In this document: piece by piece, positions 1-9,754 of the stretch
Position numbering within the stretch: position 1 is the stretch's first letter
Layout: the number at the start of each line of letters is the position of its first letter
Assembly: GCA_028386065.3 (NCBI GenBank)
Contig: JAKUCV010006243.1
Coordinates: 101,025 to 165,024 of the forward strand
Reading direction: 5' to 3'
From: Turnera subulata
Taxonomy: Eukaryota; Streptophyta; Magnoliopsida; Malpighiales; Passifloraceae
Length of the DNA stretch: 64,000 nucleotides
Notes under the pieces: model-generated
The model's input: the letters and a program-made list of their open reading frames with translations, nothing else
What the model was told of the DNA's origin: nothing
The model's database searches: none
Program-made: the position numbers and the translations under genes

Positions 1-810
1 ACTCACTTAGTTCTTATCCCTAAAGTGGAGTCTCCTGAGTTGATTTCCCAATTCCGCCCAAATGGGCTTTGTAACGTCTTGTATAAAACTCTGACGAAGG
101 TTACTGTGAATCGGTTGAAACCGGCTCTCTCTAGTTTGGTAGCTCCTACTTAGTCTAGTTTTATCCCTAGCAGACACATTATGGATAACATAGTGGTGGT
201 GCAGGAGGCTGTTCATACTATGCGTCTTAGGCGCAAAGGGCGAGCTCTTATGGCCATCAAGATTGATTTGGAGAAAGCCTATGCTAGGTTGAGCTGGCAA
301 TTTATACGTAATACTCTACTTGATGCCTCCTTCCCACTTCCTCTTGTTGATTGTATTATGAGATGTGTGGGAGGTACTGAGATGAGAATTCTTTGGAATG
401 GATCTGCTACAGGAAAATTTGCGGCTTCTCGGGGTGTTCGTCAAGGTGATCCTATATCCCCCTATCGTTTTGCTCTATGCTTACAGTGTCTGGGTCATCT
501 TATCTCCCATGCTGTTGATTCTGGATTATGGCGCCCAATCACCCTTTGTCAAAATGGGCCTCTTCTCTCCCATTTATTTTTTATAGATGATATGGTTCTG
601 TTTGTTGAGGCCTCTATGGATCAAATCTCTGTTATACAAAGCTGCTTAATCTTTTTGCTGCAGCTTCCGATTTGAAAGTGACTCTTAGTAAAACTTGTAT
701 CTTTTTCTCTCCTAGTGTCCATCGTGATGTTGCTGATTCTATTGTGTCTTCCTTTGGTTTCACTGAAACTGATAATCTAGGGAGATATTTAGGGGTCCCC
801 TGAATTCATT
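1..810 (+). pseudogene. LINE ORF2 reverse transcriptase remnant
   Basis: Frame 1 is open from base 1 except for a TAG at 151-153, which replaces the usual Gln before the conserved 'SSF.P.R.I.DN' block. Visible RT landmarks are the LIPK block near the start, KIDLEKAY (first catalytic Asp), GVRQGDPISP, and FIDDM at about 575-590 in place of the usual F/YADD. The two catalytic Asp residues of that box are present. The frame ends at 675 and the thumb-like continuation (LGRYLGVP) lies in another frame up to about 800. RT copies LINE RNA into DNA at the nicked target (family knowledge). This copy cannot make an intact enzyme. Confidence 0.85.
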
Positions 811-2060
811 GGAGAGTGGGTTTATCGACATATGAGTATATATTGGAGAAAGTTAGGAGTCGGTTATCTAATCGGCAGGGTCAGCATCTGTCTATGGCCG
901 GGAGGGTTACCTTTACCAAGTCTGTGTTGGCAGCTCTCCTTATATTTTCTATGCAGACTATTCGTTTGCCTACCGGGATTATTGCAGAGATTGATAAGTA
1001 CTGCCGCAATTTCATTTGGGGTCCATCGGTTGCCCACCGAAAAACCCATCTGGTCAATTGGGACACTGTGTCCCTTCCTAAGGAGTGCAGTAGTCTGGGC
1101 TTTAAGTGCCTATCTCGATAGAATGAAGCTCTTTTGGCCAAATTGGGATGAGAACTAATCATATAGCCTGATTCATTATGGGTTCGTGTTCTACGTTCTA
1201 AATACTTGTCAACATCTGAGTTTTTACCTTCATCTTTGCCGATCCCCTCCAATAGCTCTGCCTTTTGGAAGGGTATTACCAGATCTTGGAGTGTTGTTTA
1301 TCAGGGGGTTTAGTGGTGGGTTGGGGATGGCTCTCTTATTAAATTTTGGTTGGATTCGTGGCTGGAGGACTTTGGTTCATTAATTAATCATGTCACTGTT
1401 CCTCTTCCTACTGTGTTGATGAATGATTGTGTGCGGGATTATCTGGCGCCCTCAGGAGGTTGGGCATGGGACCATTTCCAGTGTTTCCTTCCTGCTTCCT
1501 GCTGTATGTTATTGGCGAGTTCACTCCCTCCATCGGATTCCCTTGGACCTGATTCGGTTTTTTGGAAACATTCTCCTTTAGGGGAGTTTGTCTCGAGCCT
1601 TGCATATGATGTTCTTTCCCCAGAATGGGGATCTTTAGCCTCTGCTTTTTGGGATCTCATTTGGTGCTGGCCTGGCCCGGAATGAATCCGCATGTTTCTT
1701 TGGCTTTTAGCCAAAGATGTCCTCATGACGAATGTTAATCGGGCTCGAAGGGGTAGTGTCAAGTTTGTGTCCTTTATGTAGTGTGACTAGTGAGACCTCC
1801 CTTCATATGGTTCGGGATTGTATTAGAGTGCAGAATATTTGGAGTGCTTTTGGAGCCTTTCTTCCAGCGGGGTTCTTCTCTTCCCCTAATATGGTGAGTT
1901 GGTTGTCAATGAATCTTTCCAATTCTCTTCCTGACACTCCATACGCATCTTGGTCTGTTATTTTTGGCACTGCTTGTTGGCAATTTTGGCGATGGAGGAA
2001 TGCCTTTAATTTTGAGGATGCTTTGGAAGCTCCCTTCAATCCAAGTTAGTTTACACTTGG
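811..2060 (+). pseudogene. LINE ORF2 connector and zinc-binding (zf-RVT) remnant
   Basis: Frame-shifted pieces match the region that follows RT in plant LINE ORF2. At 816-1121 there is YILEKVRSRLSNRQGQ and LSMAGRVTF, then NFIWG (the usual RT-thumb/connection motif). Around 1740-1830 there is CPLCSVTSETSLHMVRDC, the Cys/His zinc-binding motif of the zf-RVT family. At least three frame changes separate these blocks, so it is a pseudogene. The zinc-binding region is thought to help RNA binding during target-primed reverse transcription. Confidence 0.75.
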
Positions 2061-2085
2061 TCTAGCTGCTGAGTTTTCCAGTGCA

Positions 2086-2619
2086 ATGTCCAAATTGCAG
2101 GCTGTCTCAGGTCTGTCCCCCTCTTTCCAAGCCATCTCTATTAAATGGTTGCCTCCTCCTCTTGGTTGGGTAAAATTGAACTCTGATGGAGCTGTAAATT
2201 CTACTGTTAAGAAAGTTGCGGCTGGGGGGGTGCTTCGGGATTCTTTTGATAATTGGATTGCTGGAATTAGCATGAGTCTTGGGTGGTGTGCCACCTTACA
2301 TGCCGAGTTCTGGGGTTTATTCTTAGGCTTGCAGAGAGCATGGGACATGGGGTACAGATTTCTTGAAGTGGAGGTAGACGCTATACAGGTCCTCTCCTGT
2401 CTCCGACAGCGAGTAAATGTTAGTCGCAGGCATGTGGGGCTTATTCGTTCTATACAGACGTTGTTACAGAGAGACTGGCAGGTCAGGATTATTCATGTAT
2501 ATCGCGAGGCTAATCGGGTTGCAGATTGGTTAGCTCATTTTGCTTTTTCTGTCCCCTTAGGGGTTGCTCATTTTGTACTACCACCGATGGTTGTTTGTCT
2601 TTGCTATTTGCTGATGTAA
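2086..2619 (+). pseudogene. LINE ORF2 C-terminal RNase H-like domain
   Basis: This 177-codon open stretch matches the plant LINE RNase H (RVT_3) domain. It has LNSDGA with the first catalytic Asp, HAEFWG with the catalytic Glu, VEVDAIQ with the second Asp, and REANRVADWLAH with the final Asp. The expected order and spacing are kept, so this domain is intact although the rest of ORF2 is not. The family domain degrades RNA in RNA-DNA hybrids. The stop at 2617-2619 is followed by the LINE 3' UTR, which is interrupted at 2631 by Copia-A1. Confidence 0.8.
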
Positions 2620-2626
2620 CTGGGAC

Positions 2627-2631
2627 TATGG
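2627..2631. repeat. Target-site duplication TATGG, left of Copia-A1
   Basis: TATGG lies directly before the 5' LTR and is repeated exactly at 11270-11274 after the 3' LTR. A 5-bp duplication is the standard size for LTR retrotransposons. Confidence 0.9.
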
Positions 2632-2925
2632 TGTTAGTGTAATATGCTCAAAAGCCAATCATGAATGATTATTTGTAGTCATGTATACGCATTAAGGTTA
2701 TTCCAATAAGTATCGTTTATGAGATAAACGCTTACACATACATATAACCCAAGAATATTTCATATTCTTAAATTGTCCCTAGTCGATTATTATTATGGAA
2801 GGGTTGTAATAATAAATTAAGACTAGTGTATGTTGAGAGTTTATATGTGATATGAATTCAACATACGGGTACAAGTTAGAGAACTTGTGGACTGGACCGA
2901 CCCACATAAGAACGCTACATGGAAA

Positions 2926-3452
2926 GTTATATGTTTGTCGATAGCGGTTCTTATATGTATTGTCCTTAGACCTGTGATCATCAAGGTTTCCAACATATGA
3001 GTCGTATACTTTGATATTACTCTTGGCTATTTCGTAATTGAGTAGACTTAGTGTAATCATTGGGTATATGATAAATGTGTAGTGGGTTTTGTATGATCTA
3101 GAGGGGATTCGTCCAACCCATATAACGGGTATATTATCGGATGGTTTCTTGATAGAGTTGAACCGTAAATGCATGGCCATGCTCGGATNGTTATATGTTT
3201 GTCGATAGCGGTTCTTATATGTATTGTCCTTAGACCTGTGATCATCAAGGTTTCCAACATATGAGTCGTATACTTTGATATTACTCTTGGCTATTTCGTA
3301 ATTGAGTAGACTTAGTGTAATCATTGGGTATATGATAAATGTGTAGTGGGTTTTGTATGATCTAGAGGGGATTCGTCCAACCCATATAACGGGTATATTA
3401 TCGGATGGTTTCTTGATAGAGTTGAACCGTAAATGCATGGCCATGCTCGGAT
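2926..3452. repeat. 263-bp direct duplication around a single N
   Basis: Bases 2926-3188 are repeated at 3190-3452 with the single N at 3189 as the junction. I see no difference between the copies. The 3' LTR of the same element and the LTRs of Copia-A2 and A3 have only one copy. An exact duplication meeting at one N is the pattern of two overlapping contig ends joined without merging. Confidence 0.85.
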
Positions 3453-3668
3453 AATGATATATGATATCATTGGTATCCGTTTTACCGGTTAACTTGAGGA
3501 TCAAGAAACCGAGATTAAACATATGCGAGATTGACATATTCCATATCTCGTGTTTAATCTTGATAATGGGACGAAGGGATGATGACATGTTCGCGAGGCA
3601 TAGAGAATCAATACTGATCTTGTCGTTCGGGTGGCAATGATGTGTTGCTAGACGCCGTTCTTTGCTTA

Positions 3669-3695
3669 TAATTGTAAAATGAGGTTTTACAATTA
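3669..3695 (+). promoter_or_regulatory. LTR hairpin with 11-bp stem
   Basis: TAATTGTAAAA and TTTTACAATTA form an 11-bp stem with loop TGAGG. The same site is kept in the other LTRs: about 10479-10505, and on the minus strand 40274-40302 (13-bp stem, GAG loop in the sense strand), 46963-46985 region and 61926-61952 region. Being present in all five LTRs it may be an RNA 3'-end or packaging structure, but the role is unknown. Confidence 0.6.
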
Positions 3696-3749
3696 TTGCC
3701 GGACGTTACAAGTGCCTACAGGGTCACACACAAAGAGCCGTTGATTCGA

Positions 3750-3831
3750 GCAGGTGGTTGAACCGTGGTTGGACCATAGTTGAACCAGGTGTGGTTGAAC
3801 TGCGGTTGGACCGTGGTTGGACCAGGGTCGT
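3750..3831 (+). repeat. LTR minisatellite, about 11-bp unit (GGTTGGACCGT type)
   Basis: Imperfect tandem units of the form GGTTGRACCRY. The same block is in every Copia-A LTR (about 10565-10650, 40130-40215, 46825-46895, 61785-61870), with unit number differing by one 11-bp unit between the two LTRs of A1 and also between those of A2. Confidence 0.8.
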
Positions 3832-4449
3832 TTTTGGGCTGGTTTGGTTCAATAAAAGTCAGAATTATTGAACCAAACCTGAGTGCATGTGATGTGGAAT
3901 TCCATTAGTGGAGACATGATTATGTGGAGACATAATGATGAAAGATAATGGGCCAATGTGTTGGCCATTATTCCCATTGTCTCTTAGCACTAATTGGAGT
4001 GGAGTAATCAGATTACTCAAGCCATCATCTTCATCACTTGAGTCTGAAAAAATGCAGAGGATTCACCCTTGAGAGAGTCTTGAGAGTGTTCTCCATTTTC
4101 AGACTATACACCTTCTTTGAGAAAGAAGAGAAACACCACAAACAAAGCTCCCGGAAACCTGCTGCTAGCACATCAGTTCGGGAGAGCTCGGCTTGGAGAT
4201 CGTGAGATGATTCCCGGCCAGCGATCACGGTTCGTGTGGATACCGTAGAGGGGCGAGGCCTTTTGTCTGGCTCTAGCTGATTCGGTTCTACAGTTGGGTG
4301 AAAGACCTCAACCGTTACAGGTATGCAAAATTGTTATTCGGTTTAGCTACCTTCACTTGGATCCTCCATGTGTATCCGGTATTTCCGCTGCGCATACATG
4401 TTGCATTTTGTGCTTTTGATTGTCAATTTCATGTCCTGGATACTTACAG

Positions 4450-4461
4450 TGGTAGCGGAGC
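4450..4461 (+). promoter_or_regulatory. Copia-A1 primer-binding site (initiator-Met tRNA type)
   Basis: TGGTAGCGGAGC starts 1 nt after the LTR. Plant copia elements usually have TGGTATCAGAGC, complementary to the 3' end of initiator tRNA-Met; here two positions differ. The identical variant occurs at 30549-30560 in Copia-S and on the minus strand at 46247-46258 in Copia-A2. Confidence 0.85.
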
Positions 4462-4494
4462 CCTCTTGTGAAGTCCTAAACCGAATTTTGTGTT

Positions 4495-4790
4495 TTCATA
4501 TGTTATATGTGATATAGCTTGAACATGCTAGGCATAAGTGATATGTTGTTTTCCATTTAGTATATATGATATGTTGAACATGATAGTATATATGATATGC
4601 TAGGCTCATTTAGTATATGTGATATGCTGAGTTCGTTTTAGTATATGTGATATGCTGAGTTCGTTTTGGTGTATGTGATATGCTGAATCCGTTTGTATAT
4701 AAGTGTTATATTACGAACATGCTAGTATATAAGATATGCTGAATTCATTTTGTATAAGTGATGTGCTAAATGAATTGTGTACATGTTGAT
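4495..4790 (+). repeat. 28-bp tandem repeat in Copia-A1 leader
   Basis: Units of the type TAGTATATGTGATATGCTGA start at about 4611, 4639 and 4667 (period 28), flanked by more diverged units. They lie between primer site and palindrome array and have no counterpart in the shorter leader of Copia-A2 (46084-46245). Confidence 0.7.
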
Positions 4791-4796
4791 GTGTTT

Positions 4797-4850
4797 TTGT
4801 CAAAAGAGTTTTGACAACAAGCACTTGATTGGTATGAGATATCAATCAAG
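4797..4850 (+). other. Two consecutive GAG-loop hairpins in the leader
   Basis: Hairpin 1: TTGTCAAAA / TTTTGACAA (4797-4805, 4809-4817) with loop GAG. Hairpin 2: CTTGATTGGTAT / ATATCAATCAAG (4824-4835, 4839-4850) with loop GAG and one G-T pair. The equivalents in Copia-A2 (46058-46083 and 46091-46111) keep the pairing and the loop, with compensatory changes in hairpin 2. Confidence 0.7.
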
Positions 4851-4943
4851 GTGTTTTTGGCAGTAAGACGGAGAGTTCGACTAGGAAAAACCGAGTGTCA
4901 GTTTGTGTATAGAACGATTGTCGTTCTAGTACAGCCAGGCCAC

Positions 4944-5853
4944 AACATCGATGTTTATGAGACAAACATCGATGTTGGCATGATGTTTAGCCTTGGCCGA
5001 ACCTTCATAACATCGATGTTGTGTGACCAACATCGATGTTCTGATGAAGGTTGGTCTTGGCCGAACGTTTATAACATCGATGTTGTGTGACCAACATCGA
5101 TGTTCTCATGCAAAATTCTCAAAACATCGATGTTTAAGAGTTGGACATCGATGTTATTTGAGCTCGGCCAAATTGGTTTGAGTTCCAGAGCTCCAACAAC
5201 ATCGATGTTTAAGTGTCAACATCGATGTTCTTGAGTTCCAGAACCCAAACATCGATGTTTAAATGTTAAACATCGATGTTATAATGCTACTGCCACAATC
5301 TTGAACTTTCAAGTACTCAAAACATCGATGTTTACGTATTCAACATCGATGTTCTTGAGCTACTGCCAAATGTTTTGAAGTTCAGGTACTCAAAAATCGA
5401 TGTTTAAGTGTCAACATCGATGTTTTGCAGATTCACAAACTCCAAACATCGATGTTGAAGGGCTCAACATCGATGTTGTGGAACCCAGTAACTTCAACTG
5501 CGAATTCGGGGCAGAAGGAGGCCGAATTGGTATCTGGCCTGAACAGCAAAGTTGTAGCCCTACTTCTTAGCTTTCCAGAGACACCAAGTTTGCACAAATC
5601 TGAGCTCTACAGCTCTAGATATGGCCGAAAGACTAAGTACTGCAAAAATCTTGAACTTTCAGAATCTCAACAACATCGATGTTTGAAAGTTCAACATCGA
5701 TGTTATTGAGCTACTGCCAAATAGTTTGGAGTTCAAGAATCTCAACAACATCGATGTTTAAGAGTTGAACATCGATGTGATTGAACTACTGCCAAGTAGT
5801 TGGAGAGAATCAGATTCTCACAACATCGATGTTACAAGTTGAACATCGATGTT
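4944..5853 (+). repeat. Array of paired palindromes AACATCGATGTT in Copia-A1 leader
   Basis: I count 24 copies of the self-complementary 12-mer, 21 exact and 3 with one change, in 12 pairs. First copies of the pairs start at 4944, 5009, 5073, 5123, 5198, 5248, 5321, 5394, 5445, 5672, 5747 and 5822; partners start 19-21 bp later. As the 12-mer is its own reverse complement, each pair is also an inverted repeat able to form a 12-bp stem with an 8-9 nt loop. Spacers contain recurring phrases (e.g. GAGCTACTGCCAAAT), so larger units of about 50, 64 and 74 bp were amplified. A unique 190-bp block (5478-5671) interrupts the array. There is no credible reading frame. Confidence 0.95.
5478..5671 (+). 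other. Conserved non-repeated core within the palindrome array
   Basis: This segment has no palindromes but is closely matched, in reverse orientation, by 45113-45307 in Copia-A2; by eye only scattered substitutions separate them. Flanking palindrome pairs sit at equal distance in both (227 and 228 bp between groups). Its function is unknown. Confidence 0.75.
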
Positions 5854-6415
5854 CACATGTAATTTTGGTTTTCCAAATTTACAAACATCAATGTATGATT
5901 CATCAAGAACTTGCATGTGATGTGTAGGAATTATATGTTGATGAAAAATATTAAGTTCTTAGTTGCCTTCCATGGTAAGCACTCATCATTGCTTCGATCA
6001 ACAAATGGTAGGTTTTGCCAAAGCAAGGTGCCTTTGTTTATCTTAGCAAGGTGCGACGAGATAATTGTAATATCGGAATTGCTTATTGTGGTGTTGAACT
6101 TAACTAGGTCATCTTAATAGGATTAAGGACTTAGAGGCAAGGAGTTGAGCTAAGTCTATGAGATAGACTAGAATTGTTCACTCAACTATCCAAGAGTTAC
6201 ATGAGATGTAATTGACAAGAGTTGTCTACCTAAATAACTATTGATATATGCGATCAACCAAAGCTAACATATGTTGTAGTGAAATATGGATCTTGGCCTA
6301 CTTATATAATTGTCTTGATTTATGTAGTAGGAGCACATTTAATAGAATTCCTTGTTAAATGTATTTGTATGCATGACTCTTATTTGTGTGAGTTGATCAT
6401 TGTTGTAGAGTATCT
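5854..6415 (+). other. Leader between palindrome array and gag start
   Basis: No open frame of note. The sequence is alignable with 44520-45079 of Copia-A2 in reverse, so it is a shared part of the element's leader. It holds a decayed 12-mer at 5883-5894 and otherwise nothing I can name. Confidence 0.6.
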
Positions 6416-6606
6416 ATGGCACTAAACACTAGCACATTGTCACTGCGATCGGTCCTTGAGAAGGAAAAGTTAAATGGGAATAACTTCCTAAAATGGTATC
6501 GTAATTTAAGGATAGTCCTCAAACAAGAAAAGAGACTGTATGTCCTCGAAGGGCTTGTTCCAAAGGAACCGTCGCCTAGTGCTTCAAGGGCAGGAAGGGA
6601 TGCTTA
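6416..6606 (+). pseudogene. Copia-A1 gag, N-terminal fragment
   Basis: It starts at ATG 6416 and gives 63 codons with the block LEKEKLNGNNFLKWYRNLRI, typical of the copia gag (capsid) N-terminus, before stopping at 6604-6606. A full gag would be several hundred residues; here the frame jumps within about 150 bp to the zinc-knuckle region, so most of gag has been deleted. Gag would form the cytoplasmic virus-like particle. Confidence 0.75.
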
Positions 6607-6734
6607 GTAGAAGCATCTTGATGGTGCATTGGATGCATCATGCCTTATGCTTATAACCATGGACTCTGAGCTTCAGAAGCAACATGAGTAATTAGGGGCG
6701 TTCAATGTGATCAAACACCTGAGAGGTATGAGAC

Positions 6735-7200
6735 CTCTAAAGCATTATTCCATTGCAAGATAGCTGGCTATTGGAAACTAAACTGCCCTATTTACCTTGA
6801 AGAGGTAAAGAAGCAGAAGGGAAGTAAGACTTCCGCTTCAGGTATTTTCGTTATAGAACCTAATATCTCTATCTCTGCATCATGGGTATAAGATATCGGA
6901 TGTGGTTCTCACATTTGTGTAAATGTGAAGGAACTGAGAAAGATTAGGAGATTGGCAAAGGGTGAGATAGACCTGCGTGTGGGAAATGGAGCAAGAGTTG
7001 CTGCATTAGCCGTAGGGACTTACTATCTTACCTTACCGAGTGGTTTAGTTTAGAACGAGACGATTGTTATTATGTACCAACCATAAGTAGAAATTTCATT
7101 TCTGTTTCTTGTCTTGACAAGAAAGGCTTTTCATTTGTAATAAAGAACAAATGTTGTTCTATTTATTGCAATGATGTTTATTATGGTGGTGCGTATTTGA
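6735..7200 (+). pseudogene. Copia-A1 nucleocapsid zinc knuckle and protease remnant
   Basis: Around 6750-6800 the translation reads FHC..AGYWKLNC, a CCHC knuckle whose first Cys is lost. Around 6877-6906 it reads ASWV, a stop, then DIGCGSHIC. This is the aspartic protease site, normally D-S/T-G, with the Ser/Thr replaced by Ile. Further stops follow. Protease would cut the Gag-Pol polyprotein; this one would be inactive. Confidence 0.7.
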
Positions 7201-8457
7201 GCAATGGTTTGTATGTTCTTAACCTAGAAACCGAAATCTATAACGTTAATACGAAGAAGGTTAAAATGAATGATTCTAGTGAAACCTATCTTTGGCATAG
7301 TCGTTTGGGCCATATAAACGAGACTCGTATTTCTAAAACTGCATAAGGATGGAATTTTAGACTCATTTGATTATGAATCATTTGAGACGTGTGAGTCGTG
7401 TTTGTTAGGCAAAATGACGAAGGCTCCTTTTACCGGTAAGGGTGAGAGAGCATCGGACTTATTAGGTCTTATACATAGTGATGTATGCGGACCTATGTCC
7501 ACACAGGCTAGAGGTGGTTTTTCATACTTCATTACATTTACTGACGATTTCAGTAGATATGGCTATGTGTATCTAATGAGACACAAGTCAGAATCCTTTG
7601 AAAAGTTCAAAGAATTCAAGAATGAAGTACAGAATCAACTCGGCAAAAGTATTAAAATGCTTCGATCAGATCGAGGAGGTGAATACTTAGGCCGAGAATT
7701 TCTTGATCATCTAAAGGAGTGTGGTATAGTATCACAGCTCACTCCACCGGGTACGCCTCAATGGAATGGTGTATCCGAAAGGAGGAATAGAACCTTGTTG
7801 GACATGGTTCGTTCGATGATGAGTCAAGCTGACCTTCCTCCTTCGTTTTGGGGACATGCATTATTGAGTGCAGCTTTTACACTAAACCGTGTTCCATCTA
7901 AATCCGTCGAAAAGACACCATATGAGATATGGACTGGGAAGCGTCCCAATTTGTCTTTTATGAGAATTTGGGGTTGTGAGGCTTACGTAAGACGTGAAGC
8001 TTCGGATAAACTCGGCCCTAAATCCGACAAGTGCCTCTTTGTAGGATACCCTAAGGAAACGAAAGGGTATTATTTCTATAATCCTTTAGAGCACAAAGTG
8101 TTTGTGGCTCGGACTGCTATTTTTCTAGAAAGGGAATTTATTTCTAGAAGAATCAGTGGGAGGAAAGTAGAACTCGAAGAAGTTCGAGAGATAGAGGCTG
8201 AGATGGAACAAGGGCAGGAACCACAAGAAGTTGTGGATGAGATTCCTGTGCCTGTAACACATGGACCGCGTAGGTCGGATAGGACTCGGTATGAGCCTGA
8301 GAGATATGGATTTCTCATGACTCATGCTGGAGACGTGATGCTCATAGATGAGGATGAGCCCACTTCCTATCAGCAGGCCATTACGGGTCCGGACTCTGAG
8401 AAGTGGCTAGAGGCCATGAATTCGGAAATGGAATCCATGTACGAAAACAAGGTATGA
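7201..8457 (+). pseudogene. Copia-A1 integrase (GAG-pre-integrase plus DDE core)
   Basis: The pre-integrase zinc finger starts near 7290 (LWHSRLGHIN) and shifts frame at about 7335. From 7402 the frame is open for 351 codons. It shows LLGLIHSDVCGP (first Asp), FTDDFSRYGYVYL (second Asp) and GVSERRNRTLLDMV (Glu), the DD35E triad of retroviral-type integrases, then TPYEIWTGKRPNL and the GYP...Y region typical of copia. The stop at 8455-8457 stands where related copies have Trp (V-W-TLV), a point mutation just before reverse transcriptase. Integrase would insert the cDNA in the nucleus. Confidence 0.9.
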
Positions 8458-9400
8458 ACCTTAGTTGATCCACCCGAAGGGGTAAAACCCATTGGGTGCA
8501 AATGGGTCTTTAGGAGAAAGACCGACAGGGATGGTAATGTGATTACCTATAAAGGGCGATTGGTTGCGAAAGGTTTCAAGCAAGTTCATGGTATTGACTA
8601 TGATGAAACTTTCTCACCGGTTGCCATGATTAAATCCATCCGGATTCTATTGGCTATAGCGGCATACTATGATTATGAGATATGGCAAATGGATGTCAAA
8701 ACTGCCTTCCTTAACGAAAATCTTTTAGAGGATGTGTACATGACACAACCTGAAGGTTTTGTTGATCCAGAGTGTGCCTATATGGTATGCAAGTTGCAGA
8801 GATCCATTTATGGATTGAAGCAAGCTTTTAGGAGTTGGAATCTTCATTTTAATGATGTGATCAAAGAGTTTGGTTTCATTAAGAACGAAGATGAACCATG
8901 TGTTTACAAGAAGGTTAGTGGGAGCACTATTGTTTTCTTGTTGTTGTATGTTGACGACATCCTACTCCTTGGGAATAATATTCCGACACTATAGTCCGTA
9001 AAGGCTTAGTTAGGAAAGAATTTTTCGATGAAGGACTTATGAGAAGCTGCCTAAGTGTTAGGAATAAAGATCTATAGAGATAGATCGAAAAGGCTTCTCG
9101 GGCTAAGTCAGAGTACGTATATTGATAAGGTGCTAAAGGGGTTTAGCGTGCAAGATTCCAAGAAAGGATTCTTGCTCTTGTCACATGGCATGTCTCTCTC
9201 AAAGTATCAATGTCCTAGTACATTTAAGGAGAGAGAGCGGATGAGTAAGATTCCTTTTGCTTCGGTAATAGGATCTATCATGTATGCCATGTTATGTACT
9301 CGGCCGGATATCGCTTATGCTTTGAGTGTCACAAGCAGATACCAGTCTGATCCCGGTGAGAATCACTGGACAACAGTTAAGAATATCCTAAGTACTTGAG
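8458..9400 (+). pseudogene. Copia-A1 reverse transcriptase
   Basis: In the same frame after the 8455 stop: CKWVFRRKTDRDGNV, GRLVAKGFKQVHGIDYDETFSPVA, WQMDVKTAFLNENL (first catalytic Asp), SIYGLKQAFRSWN and LLYVDDILLLG (the YVDD box, about 8946-8966). A stop falls at 8992, and shorter open pieces run to 9399, including SQSTYIDKVLKGF and CTRPDIAYALSVTSRYQ. All RT motifs are in order, but two or more stops break the frame. Confidence 0.9.
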
Positions 9401-9744
9401 AAGCACTAAGGATGCATTCCTGGTTTACGGAAGCATTGATGAGCTTGTGTAAAGGGTTACACAGATGCTAGCTTCCAAACCGATAGGGGTGATTTTAGAT
9501 CGCAGTTAGGTTAGGTGTTTTGTCTTGGAGGTGGTAATGTGTGCTGGAAGAGTTCCAAGCAAGGTACTGCATGCTGGAAGAGTTCCAAGCAAGAGACAGT
9601 AGCCGACTCTACAACTGAGGCTGTGTATAGTTCCTTTTGGGAACAAAGTAGGAGATCTATCGTCTAATCTTCTCACGCAGTGGAAGCAAGATGGTCATGC
9701 TAGATCCACATATATGAGATATATGGATGATTGGCTTTAGTGCA
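9400..9744 (+). pseudogene. Copia-A1 RNase H remnant
   Basis: Frame-shifted pieces of copia RNase H: YTDASFQTDRGDFRSQ near 9450-9505 and WKSSKQETVADSTTEA near 9570-9625. A local duplication places TGCTGGAAGAGTTCCAAGCA at about 9541 and again at about 9570. The C-terminal part is shortened and merges into the purine tract. Confidence 0.8.
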
Positions 9745-9754
9745 AGTGGGAGAT
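9745..9754 (+). promoter_or_regulatory. Copia-A1 polypurine tract
   Basis: AGTGGGAGAT lies immediately before the 3' LTR, as usual for plus-strand priming in plant copia elements. The same tract is on the minus strand at 41093-41102 in A2 and at 62733-62742 in A3. Confidence 0.85.

Larger units (their letters stand above)
2632..4448 (+). repeat. Copia-A1 5' LTR
   Basis: Begins TGTTAGTGTAATATG and ends ...CTTACA (TG...CA ends). It contains the duplicated block 2926-3452 with one N, a hairpin at 3669-3695 and a GGTTGGACC minisatellite at about 3750-3831. The LTR should hold the promoter and polyadenylation signal; I could not fix a TATA box with confidence. Confidence 0.9.

Noticed and set aside
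2779..3588. 269-codon minus-strand frame in the Copia-A1 5' LTR
   Set aside because: It runs through the duplicated block with the N and lies in an LTR; the other LTRs of the family do not keep it open.
4851..5090. Repetitive protein with NIDV units read through the palindromes
   Set aside because: The frames are short, change along the array and the unit spacing is not a multiple of three.
4944..5853. CRISPR-like array (regular short repeats with spacers)
   Set aside because: The repeats are 12-bp palindromes in pairs with recurring, related spacers, inside a plant retrotransposon leader; no cas genes and a eukaryotic context.
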